64,000 nucleotides of DNA from Bacteroidota bacterium. GTDB taxonomy: Bacteria; Bacteroidota; Bacteroidia; Sphingobacteriales; Sphingobacteriaceae. The position numbers and the translations under genes were made by a program. The notes under the pieces were generated by a model. That model saw only the letters and a program-made list of their open reading frames with translations, was not told the DNA's origin and searched no databases. Location of the stretch: contig JAFDZM010000061.1 of the NCBI GenBank assembly GCA_018266915.1, positions 1 through 64,000 on the forward strand, given 5' to 3'. Shown in pieces: positions 8,793 through 17,385 of this stretch (within the stretch, counting starts at the first letter, position 1; every line of letters starts with the position of its first letter).

Positions 8793-10187
8793 ATGCAGAG
8801 TTACCAGGAATTTCTTGATCTGAGTGTAGGTTTTCCGCAGGAAGGTTTCGAGATCATTGATGATGAATTATACTTTAATGATCTGAATTTGATGGAGATG
8901 ATCGAAACGTACGGCACACCGCTTCGTTTCACTTATCTGCCCATGGTGTCTAAAAAGATACAGCAGGCCAAATTGTTATTTCAGCAGGCCATTGTTAAAA
9001 ACAATTACCGTGGCAGTTATAAATATTGTTATTGTACTAAAAGCTCGCATTTTAAGCATATAGTTGAAGAAGCGCTGAAAAACGATATCCACCTGGAAAC
9101 TTCATCTGCTTTCGATATGCCGATGATTGATGCGCTGGAGAAAAAAGGCGCATTGAGCAAGGATATGACCGTTATCTGTAACGGCTTTAAAACTTTCCAG
9201 TATAAAACGTACATAGTTGACATGCTGCACGATGGTTTTAAAAACATCATTCCGGTATTGGACAACAAGGAGGAGTTTAACATCTACGATGATGAGATCG
9301 AGATGGATACGCCTTGTAACCTGGGTATCCGTATTGCGGCAGAAGAGCAGCCAGACTCTCAGTTTTATACTTCCCGTTTAGGTATACGCCTGGAAGATAT
9401 CATCGATTTCTACTATAACAAGATCGAACCAAACCCGAACTTTAAAGTAAAACTGCTGCACTTCTTTATCAATTCAGGTATTTCGGATACTCCGTATTAC
9501 TGGAACGAGTTGGAGAAATATGTGACACTGTATTGCAAGTTCAAAAAGATCAACCCTGATCTGGATACTTTGGATATTGGCGGCGGCATGCCTTTTAAAG
9601 ATTCGCTGGTATTCGATTTTGATTATGAATACATGATCAACGAGATCGTGAGCCGTATTAAAGAAATTTGCGCTGATAATGATACTGAAGAACCGGATAT
9701 TATCACCGAATTTGGTAAATATACTGTTGCTGAGGCTTCAGGTATTTTGTATAAAGTATTAGGCCGTAAACAGCAAAATGACCGCGAGAAATGGCTGATG
9801 CTGGATGGTTCATTTATAACTAACTTACCAGATGTTTGGGCCTTGAACCAAAAATATGTTTTGTTACCTGTAAATAACTGGGATTCAGAGTATGAGCGCG
9901 TGAACCTGGGTGGAATCACCTGCGATGGCCAGGATTATTACAACCAGGAAGCACACATGAACAGTGTGTTTATGCCAAAAACCCGTAAAGTACAATACCT
10001 GGGGTTCTTTAATACAGGCGCCTACCAGGAAGTTTTGAGCGGGTATGGTGGCATTCACCATTGCTTACTACCATCACCTAAGCACGTACTGGTCCGCCGC
10101 AACCGTGATGAGACATTTAATTTTGAAGTATTTGGAGAAGAACAAAACAGTAAACAAGTATTGAAACTGTTAGGTTATACCACCTGA
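8793..10187 (+). CDS. speA: arginine decarboxylase (PLP group IV type)
   Basis: A PLP-dependent decarboxylase of the alanine-racemase fold, the roughly 464-aa Bacteroidota form usually annotated as arginine decarboxylase, which would make agmatine for polyamine synthesis. The PLP lysine is K83 (YCYCTKSSHF, equivalent to YAVKAN). The glycine loop is DIGGGMPF, the phosphate-site segment ITEFGKYTV, and the C-terminal beta domain contains GGITCDGQD with the expected second-subunit Cys. It is shorter than enterobacterial SpeA (over 630 aa). The 222-nt upstream region is AT-rich with no gene. Substrate identity rests on family knowledge and the arginine-related neighbours. Confidence 0.8.
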   Translation: MQSYQEFLDLSVGFPQEGFEIIDDELYFNDLNLMEMIETYGTPLRFTYLPMVSKKIQQAKLLFQQAIVKNNYRGSYKYCYCTKSSHFKHIVEEALKNDIHLETSSAFDMPMIDALEKKGALSKDMTVICNGFKTFQYKTYIVDMLHDGFKNIIPVLDNKEEFNIYDDEIEMDTPCNLGIRIAAEEQPDSQFYTSRLGIRLEDIIDFYYNKIEPNPNFKVKLLHFFINSGISDTPYYWNELEKYVTLYCKFKKINPDLDTLDIGGGMPFKDSLVFDFDYEYMINEIVSRIKEICADNDTEEPDIITEFGKYTVAEASGILYKVLGRKQQNDREKWLMLDGSFITNLPDVWALNQKYVLLPVNNWDSEYERVNLGGITCDGQDYYNQEAHMNSVFMPKTRKVQYLGFFNTGAYQEVLSGYGGIHHCLLPSPKHVLVRRNRDETFNFEVFGEEQNSKQVLKLLGYTT

Positions 10188-10207
10188 TATAATTTTATAA
10201 ACTTATT

Positions 10208-10256
10208 AAGCCGATCCGTGTTAAGCTATTATGTTTAAAATCGGATCGGCTTTTTT
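10208..10256 (+). terminator. terminator of speA enclosing the next gene's start codon
   Basis: AAGCCGATCCG (10208-10218) and CGGATCGGCTT (10242-10252) form a perfect 11-bp stem with a 23-nt loop, followed by a run of six T. The ATG of the next gene (10231) lies in the loop, and its first signal-peptide codons are the right arm and the T-run. Confidence 0.8.
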
Positions 10257-10950
10257 GTTGTTGATACCCTTGCTCTGTTCCATTTCAAATCCCAAACCGC
10301 AACAGAAAAGTGATAACATTTATACCTACAAAACCGCATCAGAAGATGGCACAGGCAAGTTCTATTATGGCCGCGAGATAGCACATATTATGGATTTCAG
10401 CGGATCGTCATGGCTGGATCGAAACAGTCGCCAGATAGAGGAAAACTCAGACTTAGCTGTATCCAAAATGCCAATAAACGAGAATAGCGTTGTTGCAGAT
10501 ATCGGTGCCGGTACAGGCTATTACACTTTTAAAATCTATAACCGGATAACTAAAGGAAAAATCTACGCAGAAGAAATACAGGATGATGCCGTTAACTATC
10601 TAAAAAACAAAGCCGGGCAGTTGGCGGCTATGAATGTTATAGTAGTGAAAGGCAACAAACAGTCTCCCGAATTACCCGAAAATAGTATTGATCTTGCTTT
10701 AATGGTCGACGTTTATCATGAATTGAATTACCCGCACGAAATGCTGCAAAGTATACGAAAATCATTAAAATCAAAAGGAAAACTCCTGCTGCTTGAATAT
10801 AAAGCTGAAGACCCAAAAGTAGATATAAAACCGTTACACAAAATGACTGTAAAACAGGCTAATAAAGAATTAAGTGCAAACGGCTTCCGGTTGGTTGAAG
10901 ATGGTGAGTTTCTGCCTATACAGCATTATTTATTATTTGAGAAGGACTGA
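10231..10950 (+). CDS. SAM-dependent methyltransferase with N-terminal signal-like segment
   Basis: A 239-aa class I methyltransferase. The SAM-binding motif VADIGAGTGYYT lies near residues 88-99, with further motifs SPELPENSIDLALMVDVYHEL and KGKLLLLEYKAE. Before the domain is TGKFYYGREIAHIMDF...WLDRNSR, a segment of a family whose members often carry a signal peptide; here residues 1-18 are hydrophobic (FLLLIPLLCSI). Periplasmic SAM use would be unusual, so the segment could be a membrane anchor. No Met downstream would keep the domain-flanking region, so 10231 is the best start. The start codon sits in the loop of the speA terminator. Confidence 0.78.
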   Translation: MFKIGSAFLLLIPLLCSISNPKPQQKSDNIYTYKTASEDGTGKFYYGREIAHIMDFSGSSWLDRNSRQIEENSDLAVSKMPINENSVVADIGAGTGYYTFKIYNRITKGKIYAEEIQDDAVNYLKNKAGQLAAMNVIVVKGNKQSPELPENSIDLALMVDVYHELNYPHEMLQSIRKSLKSKGKLLLLEYKAEDPKVDIKPLHKMTVKQANKELSANGFRLVEDGEFLPIQHYLLFEKD

Positions 10951-10980
10951 TCACCAATTAACCGGTCACTGATTACTAAC
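10951..10980. repeat. GATCACCAATTAACC-type repeat, right flank of rluA-like gene
   Basis: The reverse complement of this stretch (GTTAGTAATC...GGTTAATTGGTGATC) resembles 11722-11755 (GTTAGTTAATCGGTTAACCAG). The pseudouridine synthase gene is therefore flanked by related repeats in inverted orientation. Its stop codon lies inside this copy. Confidence 0.45.
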
Positions 10981-11695
10981 TATCAAACTTCTCCAGCAAC
11001 TTCAACAATGTCTCGAAATCTTTAGGATAAGGTGCATGAATGGTAACATCTTTACCATCCAATAATTTAAAAGTCACCTCGTAAGCATGCAAGGCAAAAC
11101 GTTTCATAATAGGTTGTTCTTCCTGGTCTTTTCCTAAATGATATTTACGCTTGATATCCGAAAGAAAAACTGGTTTGCCCCGGTACATTTCATCACCAGC
11201 AATAGTGGCACGCTGTGATGCCAGGTGAATACGTATCTGGTGCATACGGCCTGTTACCGGGCGGCATTCAACCAAAGTATAATGCTTAAAATATTTTAAG
11301 GACTGGAACCAGGTTTCAGCACGTTTACCCTCCTGCCTGCTGATGCTTACATTACCCTTGCCAACGTTCAATATCGGGAGGTCGACCAGCAGATCTTCAA
11401 AAACATGAGTTCCTTCAATCACGGCATGGTATACCTTTTTCACCTTCCGTTTTTCAAACTGCATGGAAACGGTGCGGTAAGCTTCAGGATTTTTAGCAAT
11501 GATCAACGCTCCCGAAGTTTCCTTATCCAAACGGTGGCATATTTGTGCATCATCTGAATAAGCTTTAGCCATACGCAGTAAATTGATCTCGCCCCCTTCG
11601 CGCTCATCCAGTGAACTTAAAAACGGCGGTTTATTGACCACGATCAAATCCTCATTCTCAAACAATATCAAATCAGCAAACTTCGGAAACTTCAT
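10976..11695 (-). CDS. RluA-family RNA pseudouridine synthase
   Basis: Isomerises uridine to pseudouridine in RNA. The 239-aa product has the RluA catalytic motif HRLDKETSG with D57, the NKPPFLSSL segment near residue 21, and the RPVTGRMHQIRIHLA motif. There is no N-terminal S4 domain. The frame is open to a TTG at 11704, but that codon lies inside a promoter-like TATTTTTG element; the ATG at 11695 fits 6 nt downstream of it. The target RNA site cannot be assigned. Confidence 0.9.
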   Translation of the reverse strand: MKFPKFADLILFENEDLIVVNKPPFLSSLDEREGGEINLLRMAKAYSDDAQICHRLDKETSGALIIAKNPEAYRTVSMQFEKRKVKKVYHAVIEGTHVFEDLLVDLPILNVGKGNVSISRQEGKRAETWFQSLKYFKHYTLVECRPVTGRMHQIRIHLASQRATIAGDEMYRGKPVFLSDIKRKYHLGKDQEEQPIMKRFALHAYEVTFKLLDGKDVTIHAPYPKDFETLLKLLEKFDS

Positions 11696-11701
11696 AGCGG
11701 G

Positions 11702-11709
11702 CAAAAATA
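11702..11709 (-). promoter_or_regulatory. candidate -7 element, near-leaderless
   Basis: TATTTTTG on the minus strand matches TAnnTTTG and is 6 nt upstream of the ATG at 11695, which suggests a leader of only 1-3 nt. It rules out the TTG at 11704 as a start. Confidence 0.45.
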
Positions 11710-11721
11710 CGGTTTTTGTTT

Positions 11722-11755
11722 GTTAGTTAATCGGTTAACCAGTGATCAGTTAACC
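11722..11755. repeat. GTTAGTTAATCGGTTAACC-type repeat, left flank of rluA-like gene
   Basis: Related in inverted orientation to 10951-10980. It has internal GGTTAACC and AGTTAACC copies. Confidence 0.45.
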
Positions 11756-11861
11756 AGGAATACTAATGGTAAATATTGTATGCCTATTACTCTGCAATAA
11801 AACAAACACCGCAAGCTAATGGTTAACTAAGTGAAAAACATCAACATCTAACTACAAAAAC

Positions 11862-12323
11862 ATGAACACAAATTCAACCGGACCTGAAGAAAAGGGATTT
11901 TTCGAGAAGGTCAAAGAAACAATCGAACACCTGTGGGAAGGCACAAAAGACACAGCCGAGGAAGTAAAAGATAAAACTGCCGATACAATAGAAAATATAA
12001 AAGAGAAAGTAATCGCCGAAAAGAAGACGGTCGCAAGGAAAGCAACCGCAGCTAAAAGTAACGTGGCTGCCAAATCAAAAACTGTTAAAGTGAAAGCCGC
12101 AGCCGCCACAGCCGATGTGAAGGCTAAAGCGAATACCAAAGTTAAAGAGATCAAAGCCAAAGCTGCAGATGAAACCGCGAAAGCTAAAAAAGCCGTTGCA
12201 GATGTAAAAGCCAAAGCGGCAGATAAAACTAAACAAATAGAAAAGAAAGCGAAAGCAGCCAGCACGGCCGTGAAGAAATCCGCAACTAAGAAAACTGCTG
12301 CTACCAAGAAAGCAGTTGCTTAA
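11862..12323 (+). CDS. Lys/Ala-rich histone H1-like protein
   Basis: A 153-aa low-complexity protein. Residues 1-50 are acidic and amphipathic (GFFEKVKETIEHLWEGTKDTAEE), and residues 50-153 are almost only Lys, Ala, Val, Thr and Asp, ending in SATKKTAATKKAVA. The tail resembles bacterial H1-like DNA-binding proteins; the alternating 11-mer-like pattern also recalls LEA-type stress proteins. An opposite-strand open frame covers the same bases but is a compositional mirror. A bidirectional terminator follows. Function is inferred from composition only. Confidence 0.72.
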   Translation: MNTNSTGPEEKGFFEKVKETIEHLWEGTKDTAEEVKDKTADTIENIKEKVIAEKKTVARKATAAKSNVAAKSKTVKVKAAAATADVKAKANTKVKEIKAKAADETAKAKKAVADVKAKAADKTKQIEKKAKAASTAVKKSATKKTAATKKAVA

Positions 12324-12336
12324 AGTATATTAAAGC

Positions 12337-12364
12337 AAAAATGCCCCGTGACCGGGGCATTTTT
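12337..12364. terminator. bidirectional terminator
   Basis: AAAAATGCCCCG (12337-12348) and CGGGGCATTTTT (12353-12364) form a perfect 12-bp stem with a TGAC loop, flanked by A and T runs. It serves the Lys/Ala-rich gene on the plus strand and the response regulator on the minus strand. Confidence 0.9.
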
Positions 12365-12365
12365 A

Positions 12366-13055
12366 TTATCCTTCGAATTTGTATCCGACGCCTTTTACTG
12401 TCGAGACGATATCATCTCCAAGTTTTTCGCGTAGCTTACGGATGTGAACGTCGATAGTACGGTTGGTAACCACTACCGAATCCTCCCAAATATTTTTTAG
12501 AATTACTTCGCGTGTATAAACCTTTCCTGGCTTTGAGGCCAACAGGTAAAGTAATTCAAACTCTTTTTTCGCTAATACAACTTTTTCACCTTTCTGGTAA
12601 ACCAGGTAAGCTTCACGGTCGATGGTTAAACCACCAATTTCCAGTTTGTTATCAGTTACTTCTTCGGCAGGAGCGTTTCTTCTTAGTATTGCATTGATAC
12701 GGCTAACCAAAGCACGTGGCTTAATAGGTTTAGCAATATAGTCGTCGGCACCTACGTTGAAACCAGCAATTTCTGAGTATTCTTCGCTGCGGGCAGTTAG
12801 AAACACCATGAAAGTATTTTTGAATTCAGGCATGGTACGCATAATGCGGCAAGCCTCGATGCCATCCATTTTTGGCATCATAATATCCAGCACAATTAAG
12901 TCCGGAAGTACTTTTTTAGCCTCAGAAACAGCCTCCTGACCATTTCTTGCGGTATAAACCTGATACCCTTCCTTCTTTAAATTATATTCTATCAGCTCTA
13001 AAATATCCGGTTCGTCATCAACAATAAGAATCTTTTGCTTCGTAGATGTGCTCAT
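12366..13055 (-). CDS. PhoB/OmpR-family response regulator
   Basis: A two-component DNA-binding regulator of 229 aa. The receiver domain (about 7-125) has D13/D14, the phosphoacceptor D57 (IVLDIMMP), T87 and K109 (AKPIKP). The C-terminal winged helix has TNRTIDVHIRKLREKLGDD and ends in TVKGVGYKFEG. No histidine kinase is adjacent, so it is an orphan here. In related genomes similar regulators act in phosphate or envelope stress, but no target can be assigned. Confidence 0.92.
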   Translation of the reverse strand: MSTSTKQKILIVDDEPDILELIEYNLKKEGYQVYTARNGQEAVSEAKKVLPDLIVLDIMMPKMDGIEACRIMRTMPEFKNTFMVFLTARSEEYSEIAGFNVGADDYIAKPIKPRALVSRINAILRRNAPAEEVTDNKLEIGGLTIDREAYLVYQKGEKVVLAKKEFELLYLLASKPGKVYTREVILKNIWEDSVVVTNRTIDVHIRKLREKLGDDIVSTVKGVGYKFEG

Positions 13056-13147
13056 ATTACAAATTTTGCATAAAGATATAAGCTTAAAAAAAGCAAATGG
13101 TTACGTAGTTGTTAACAAATTGTTAAGTGTTACCTTATCTTAACTTA

Positions 13148-14281
13148 TTATTGAGGCTTATTAAACGTTTTGTTTAAAAAATCTTCAAGATCGCTTCCAG
13201 TGATGTTCTTTGCAACTATATTTCCCTGCGGATCGATCATAAAGTTAGAAGGGATAGCATTTATATGGTAAAGTCTTTCAGTAGGCCCCTCAAAGTTCTT
13301 CAGGTCAGAGGCATGATTCCATGTTAACTTATCCTGGTTAATGGCCTGTTGCCATTTATCTTTATCAATATCCAGAGAGATGCCTAATATATTTAGTCCT
13401 TTATCTTTATAGGCTGCATATTGTTTTACCACGTTTGGGTTTTCCTGGCGGCAAGGTGCGCACCATGATGCCCAGAAATCGACCAGTACATATTTGCCTT
13501 TATAATCAGAAAGTTTTACAGGCTTGCCATCAAGACCCATCGTAGTAAAATCTGGGGCCTTGTGACCTACCGAGATCGGTTTTACTTCCATCATATTACG
13601 AACAAAACGTTTTACGGCAGGGTTATCTCCGAAAAGATTTTTTGCCTGTATATTATCTGCGTAGGCCACCAGTTGTTGTTCGTATTTATTTGGATCAACA
13701 CCAGTGATCGCAAAAAAACCGGCAAGCGAACTGCCATTATCATTGGCAAACTTTAATACTGCCTGGCTTTGATCATTCAACAATTTTTCAAGCCTCGGGC
13801 GATATACTTTAATCAGTGAATCCGACTCCCGGCCTATTTTTTGCGCCTCTTCACGATATTGCTCTGTTAAAACAGTAATTTGCTTGTTATAAACATTATC
13901 GATCTGGTTAAATTGCTTGATTTTTTCTGAATCATCAGAACCTTTGATCGTATATTTTCTTGAAGTATCTGCCAGGTCGGTTGAGAAGTCAATATCGTCC
14001 CCATTTTTTGCGATTACATCAAAAACTGCAGTTTTACCTGTGCGGAGGTCGAACAGGTTTTGATAAGGCGACGAGCGTTTGAACTCAAACTTTCCGTTCT
14101 CGCTCAGGTTGGTCGAATCCACCATTGTTAAACCAGCACTGTCAGCCTGGAACAGGTACACCTTTTTAACAGGCCCCGGATTGGTAATGGTACCTGAAAG
14201 TGTGAAACTGGATTTGTCCTTACAAGAACTGATCACACCTATCAATCCAACAATGCCGCAATATATTAAGCTTCTCTTCAT
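13148..14281 (-). CDS. TlpA-like thiol-disulfide oxidoreductase lipoprotein
   Basis: A 377-aa envelope protein. The signal ends in a lipobox with C20 (VISSC). Residues about 25-130 form an N-terminal beta domain of the DUF4369 kind seen in Bacteroidota. Residues 235-377 are a thioredoxin/AhpC-TSA fold with active site WASWCAPC (C274, C277) and cis-Pro segment INAIPSNFMID. It probably reduces disulfides in periplasmic proteins, for example in cytochrome c maturation, with the partner unknown. It follows gatB on the same strand across a repeat hairpin. Confidence 0.88.
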   Translation of the reverse strand: MKRSLIYCGIVGLIGVISSCKDKSSFTLSGTITNPGPVKKVYLFQADSAGLTMVDSTNLSENGKFEFKRSSPYQNLFDLRTGKTAVFDVIAKNGDDIDFSTDLADTSRKYTIKGSDDSEKIKQFNQIDNVYNKQITVLTEQYREEAQKIGRESDSLIKVYRPRLEKLLNDQSQAVLKFANDNGSSLAGFFAITGVDPNKYEQQLVAYADNIQAKNLFGDNPAVKRFVRNMMEVKPISVGHKAPDFTTMGLDGKPVKLSDYKGKYVLVDFWASWCAPCRQENPNVVKQYAAYKDKGLNILGISLDIDKDKWQQAINQDKLTWNHASDLKNFEGPTERLYHINAIPSNFMIDPQGNIVAKNITGSDLEDFLNKTFNKPQ

Positions 14282-14289
14282 GTTTATTT

Positions 14290-14382
14290 AGATTTGAGAC
14301 GTGAGATATGAGATTTGAGATAATGCTTAGACCAAGAATTGCTATTTCTTGTCTCATATCTCACATCTAATATCTCACATCT
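14290..14382. repeat. GAGATATGAGATTTGAGA inverted-repeat element
   Basis: The left part (14290-14320) is built of GATTTGAGA and GTGAGATATGAGA units. The right part (14352-14382) holds complementary TCTCATATCTCACATC units, so the whole can fold into a long imperfect hairpin. The left part is identical at 30 of 31 positions to 25056-25086 inside bioA. Confidence 0.7.
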
Positions 14383-14385
14383 ACC

Positions 14386-15834
14386 TTATTTAGATTCTAA
14401 TTCTTTTATCAATAACTGGTTGGTTTTCTGTGGATCGATCCTTCCTTTTGAACGTTTCATTATCTCGCCCATAAACAAACCTAAAACGCCTTTTTTTCCT
14501 TTCCGGTATTCTATTACTTTATCCGGGAACTTAGCTATAGCTTCCGTAATGAACTGGTGAACATCGTCCGCATCGGCAGTAATCAGTAAGTTTAACTCTT
14601 TAGCTAATTGTTCCGGCGCTTTCTCCGGGTCGTTGATCATAGCCGGAAACAACTTTTGCGATGCTACCGAATTATTGATCTTACCCGAATCGATTAATGC
14701 TATAAGCGCGGCCAAATTAGCTGGTTTAATTTTGAACTCTGTAATACCTATGCCATTTTCATTCAGGTATGATTTTACCGAGCCCATCAGCCAGTTGGAG
14801 GCTGCTTTATAGTTTTCAGTATGTTTTATCAATTCTTCAAAATACAAAGCAAATTCTCTTTCGGCGGTAATGACAGAAGCATCATATACCGGTAAACCAA
14901 GTTTAGCAATGTATTTAGCATAAAGTTCATTTGGCAAGGCTGGTAAACTTTCCTTTATCCTGTTTACATACTCCATATCCAGGGATAAAGGCTGTAAATC
15001 CGGCTCAGGGAAGTAGCGGTAATCATTCGCCATTTCTTTTGAACGCAAAACCGAAGTCTCCCCGGTATCTGCATTAAAGTTTAATGTATTTTGTTCGATA
15101 TGACCGCCTGCTTCAATTATCTTAACCTGGCGCTCAAATTCATGATCGATAGCACGCTGCACGTTACGGATAGAGTTCAGGTTTTTCACCTCGCAGCGAT
15201 TACCGTAAACAGTATTGCCTCTTAAACGTACAGATATATTGGCGTCGCAACGCATGCTGCCTTCTTCCATATTGCCATCGCAAATATCAAGATAGCGAAG
15301 CAATTTGCGTATTTCAGTCAGGTATTGCCCCGCTTCTTCGCTGGTGCGCATATCGGGTTCCGATACGATCTCGATCAGCGGCACCCCTGCCCTGTTCAGG
15401 TCGATGAGGGAATCGGCATGATGCTGGTCGTGCATACTTTTGCCGGCATCCTCTTCCATATGGATGTGATGGATAGCGATATCTTTCTGTGAACCGTCGG
15501 ACAAACGCACAGTAACGTGCCCACCCAAACATACCGGCGCCTGATCCTGTGTGATCTGGTAACCTTTAGGCAGATCTGCATAAAAATAATTTTTGCGGGC
15601 AAAGGTATTATTCAGATTGATGGAACTATTACAAGCCAGGCCCATTTTAACCGCATACTCCACCATACGCTTGTTTATGCGCGGCAAAGTGCCCGGATGA
15701 CCTAGTGAAATAGCGCTGATATGTTCATTAGGACCTGCTCCAAAAGCTGCTGAATCCGAAGAAAAAGCCTTGCTTTGTGTAGATAGCTGAGCGTGCACCT
15801 CTAAACCTACCACCAGCTCATATTTGTCTTTCAT
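14386..15834 (-). CDS. gatB: Asp/Glu-tRNA amidotransferase subunit B
   Basis: The tRNA-binding and kinase subunit of GatCAB, which converts mischarged Glu-tRNA-Gln or Asp-tRNA-Asn to the amide form. The 482-aa product begins with YELVVGLEVHAQL, has the metal-binding segment around GSMRCDANISVR, the DYRYFPEPDL motif, and a C-terminal YqeY-like domain with KGVLGLFMGEIMKRSKGRIDP. Length and motifs are standard. gatA and gatC are not adjacent. Confidence 0.97.
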   Translation of the reverse strand: MKDKYELVVGLEVHAQLSTQSKAFSSDSAAFGAGPNEHISAISLGHPGTLPRINKRMVEYAVKMGLACNSSINLNNTFARKNYFYADLPKGYQITQDQAPVCLGGHVTVRLSDGSQKDIAIHHIHMEEDAGKSMHDQHHADSLIDLNRAGVPLIEIVSEPDMRTSEEAGQYLTEIRKLLRYLDICDGNMEEGSMRCDANISVRLRGNTVYGNRCEVKNLNSIRNVQRAIDHEFERQVKIIEAGGHIEQNTLNFNADTGETSVLRSKEMANDYRYFPEPDLQPLSLDMEYVNRIKESLPALPNELYAKYIAKLGLPVYDASVITAEREFALYFEELIKHTENYKAASNWLMGSVKSYLNENGIGITEFKIKPANLAALIALIDSGKINNSVASQKLFPAMINDPEKAPEQLAKELNLLITADADDVHQFITEAIAKFPDKVIEYRKGKKGVLGLFMGEIMKRSKGRIDPQKTNQLLIKELESK

Positions 15835-16115
15835 CTTCCCCGATAGAATTTCTTGATCAATATATTGTTGTCAGTTTGATGACAAGCGCCAAATATAGTT
15901 AAAACTATAAAATAGATGGATAACAAAGCTTATCTTATCTGTGAAACCATTTTAATATACGTTGGTACTTATATAATTGGTCGTCAAATAAATCGTTTAT
16001 ACTATGAATCAACCGATTAAAATAAAAAATATATTAAACTAAATATTTAGTTGATAATTCAAAAACTGTTATTTATCTTCGTATAACTAAAACTTAATTA
16101 TAAACCTTAGAGATT

Positions 16116-17309
16116 ATGAGTACCCTGCAATATATACTTTTGGCCAACCTATTCTTAACTGCATTCTTTGGGTTATATATGTTATTTCTGAAAAAAGAGA
16201 CATTCTTTCAGCTAAACAGGGTTTACTTGTTGTCGGCGCTGCTCTTGTCGTTTATCCTGCCGCTTGTTCATACAAATTGGTTCGGGCAGTCTGCCATTGC
16301 AGAACAGATCAAATACTCGGTTATCGCTAAGCCTATTGATGTATTCGCTAGTCAGCAACCTGGGGCTTCTTCTTTTACATTTCTACAAATAGTCTCTGGA
16401 GTATATATTATCGGAATAATTGCATTCAGTTTATACTTGCTTATTAAGTTATTAGCAGTTAAAAAGATCATATTCAATTCTGACAGTCAATCCTCCTATT
16501 CATTCTTCAAGAGGATATACCTGAGCGAGAGTAATTCATCCAATCTGCTTATCTCTAAGCACGAAAGTATTCATGCTTCGCAATGGCATTCGGTAGATGT
16601 ATTGCTAATGGAGATCGTAATTATTTTCAACTGGTTTAACCCTTTGGTGTACCTGTTCAGGAAAGAACTGAAAAATGTACACGAGTTTATTGCTGATGAA
16701 GGTGCGCTCAAACTTTCGGGCAGTAAAAAGGAGTATGCCATGCTTTTATTTAGTCAAACGTTTGAAACACCTATAAACAATTTAGTTAACCCATTTTTTA
16801 ATCAAAAATTATTAAAACAACGCATTATGATGATCCAAAAAGATAAATCGCAAAAAAGCGCATTGTTAAAATACTTACTCGCTGTGCCTTTGTTTGCTTT
16901 GATGTTGACGCTTTCTTCGGCTACTACAGCCAGGAATGAAACGCTGAATTCATCGGAAAAGGCGGCCCTTTTCCCACAGCAAAAGGATGATAAGGTATTT
17001 ACCGAAGTAGAACATGTGCCAAACTATCCGGGAGGGGTAGAAAAATTCTATCAATTTTTACAGCAAAACATTAAATATCCTGCCGAAGCAAAAAGCAAGA
17101 AGATCCAGGGTAAAGTTTTCGTTTCTTTTATTGTAGAAAAGGATGGATCGCTTAGCAATTTAAAAGCAGTAAAAGATCCTGGCGCCGGCTGCGGACCGGA
17201 AGCTATACGAGTAATGAAACTATCACCTAAATGGAACCCGGGGATTCAGAACGGGCATAAGGTAAGGGTTCAATATACCCTGCCGATTGCTTTTACGCTC
17301 AAGGCCTAA
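16116..17309 (+). CDS. M56 (BlaR1-like) peptidase with TonB C-terminal domain
   Basis: A 397-aa membrane protein. Hydrophobic segments lie near residues 5-24, 36-51, 94-113 and 161-179. The zinc motif HESIH (149-153) and downstream VHEFIADE (189-195) match M56 peptidases. A fifth segment (about 281-297) leads to a periplasmic TonB_C domain (about 305-397: YPGGVEKFYQFL, YPAEAKSKKIQGKVFVSFIVEKDGSL). In Bacteroidota such genes normally follow a BlaI-type repressor gene; none is present here, and the 281 nt upstream are AT-rich without a gene. It may sense envelope or antibiotic stress, or act as a TonB-like energiser. Confidence 0.88.
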   Translation: MSTLQYILLANLFLTAFFGLYMLFLKKETFFQLNRVYLLSALLLSFILPLVHTNWFGQSAIAEQIKYSVIAKPIDVFASQQPGASSFTFLQIVSGVYIIGIIAFSLYLLIKLLAVKKIIFNSDSQSSYSFFKRIYLSESNSSNLLISKHESIHASQWHSVDVLLMEIVIIFNWFNPLVYLFRKELKNVHEFIADEGALKLSGSKKEYAMLLFSQTFETPINNLVNPFFNQKLLKQRIMMIQKDKSQKSALLKYLLAVPLFALMLTLSSATTARNETLNSSEKAALFPQQKDDKVFTEVEHVPNYPGGVEKFYQFLQQNIKYPAEAKSKKIQGKVFVSFIVEKDGSLSNLKAVKDPGAGCGPEAIRVMKLSPKWNPGIQNGHKVRVQYTLPIAFTLKA

Positions 17310-17332
17310 CTCTGTGCTCCTCTGCGCAAATT

Positions 17333-17366
17333 CTCAGTGTCCTTTGTGGTAAAGCTAACCACTGAG
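17333..17366. repeat. CTCAGTG...CACTGAG inverted repeat
   Basis: CTCAGTG (17333-17339) and CACTGAG (17360-17366) are perfect 7-bp arms inside a CTCTGTG/CTCAGTG-rich stretch (17310-17378). They sit right after the M56 gene and may contribute to termination. Confidence 0.45.
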
Positions 17367-17385
17367 AGCACTGAGATCAAAAACC

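Noticed and set aside
11852..12307. A 151-aa open frame on the minus strand over the Lys/Ala-rich gene
   Set aside because: It is the mirror of a GC-biased Lys/Ala code, giving Phe/Ala/Leu/Ser repeats. The plus-strand protein has a sensible start, composition and terminator.
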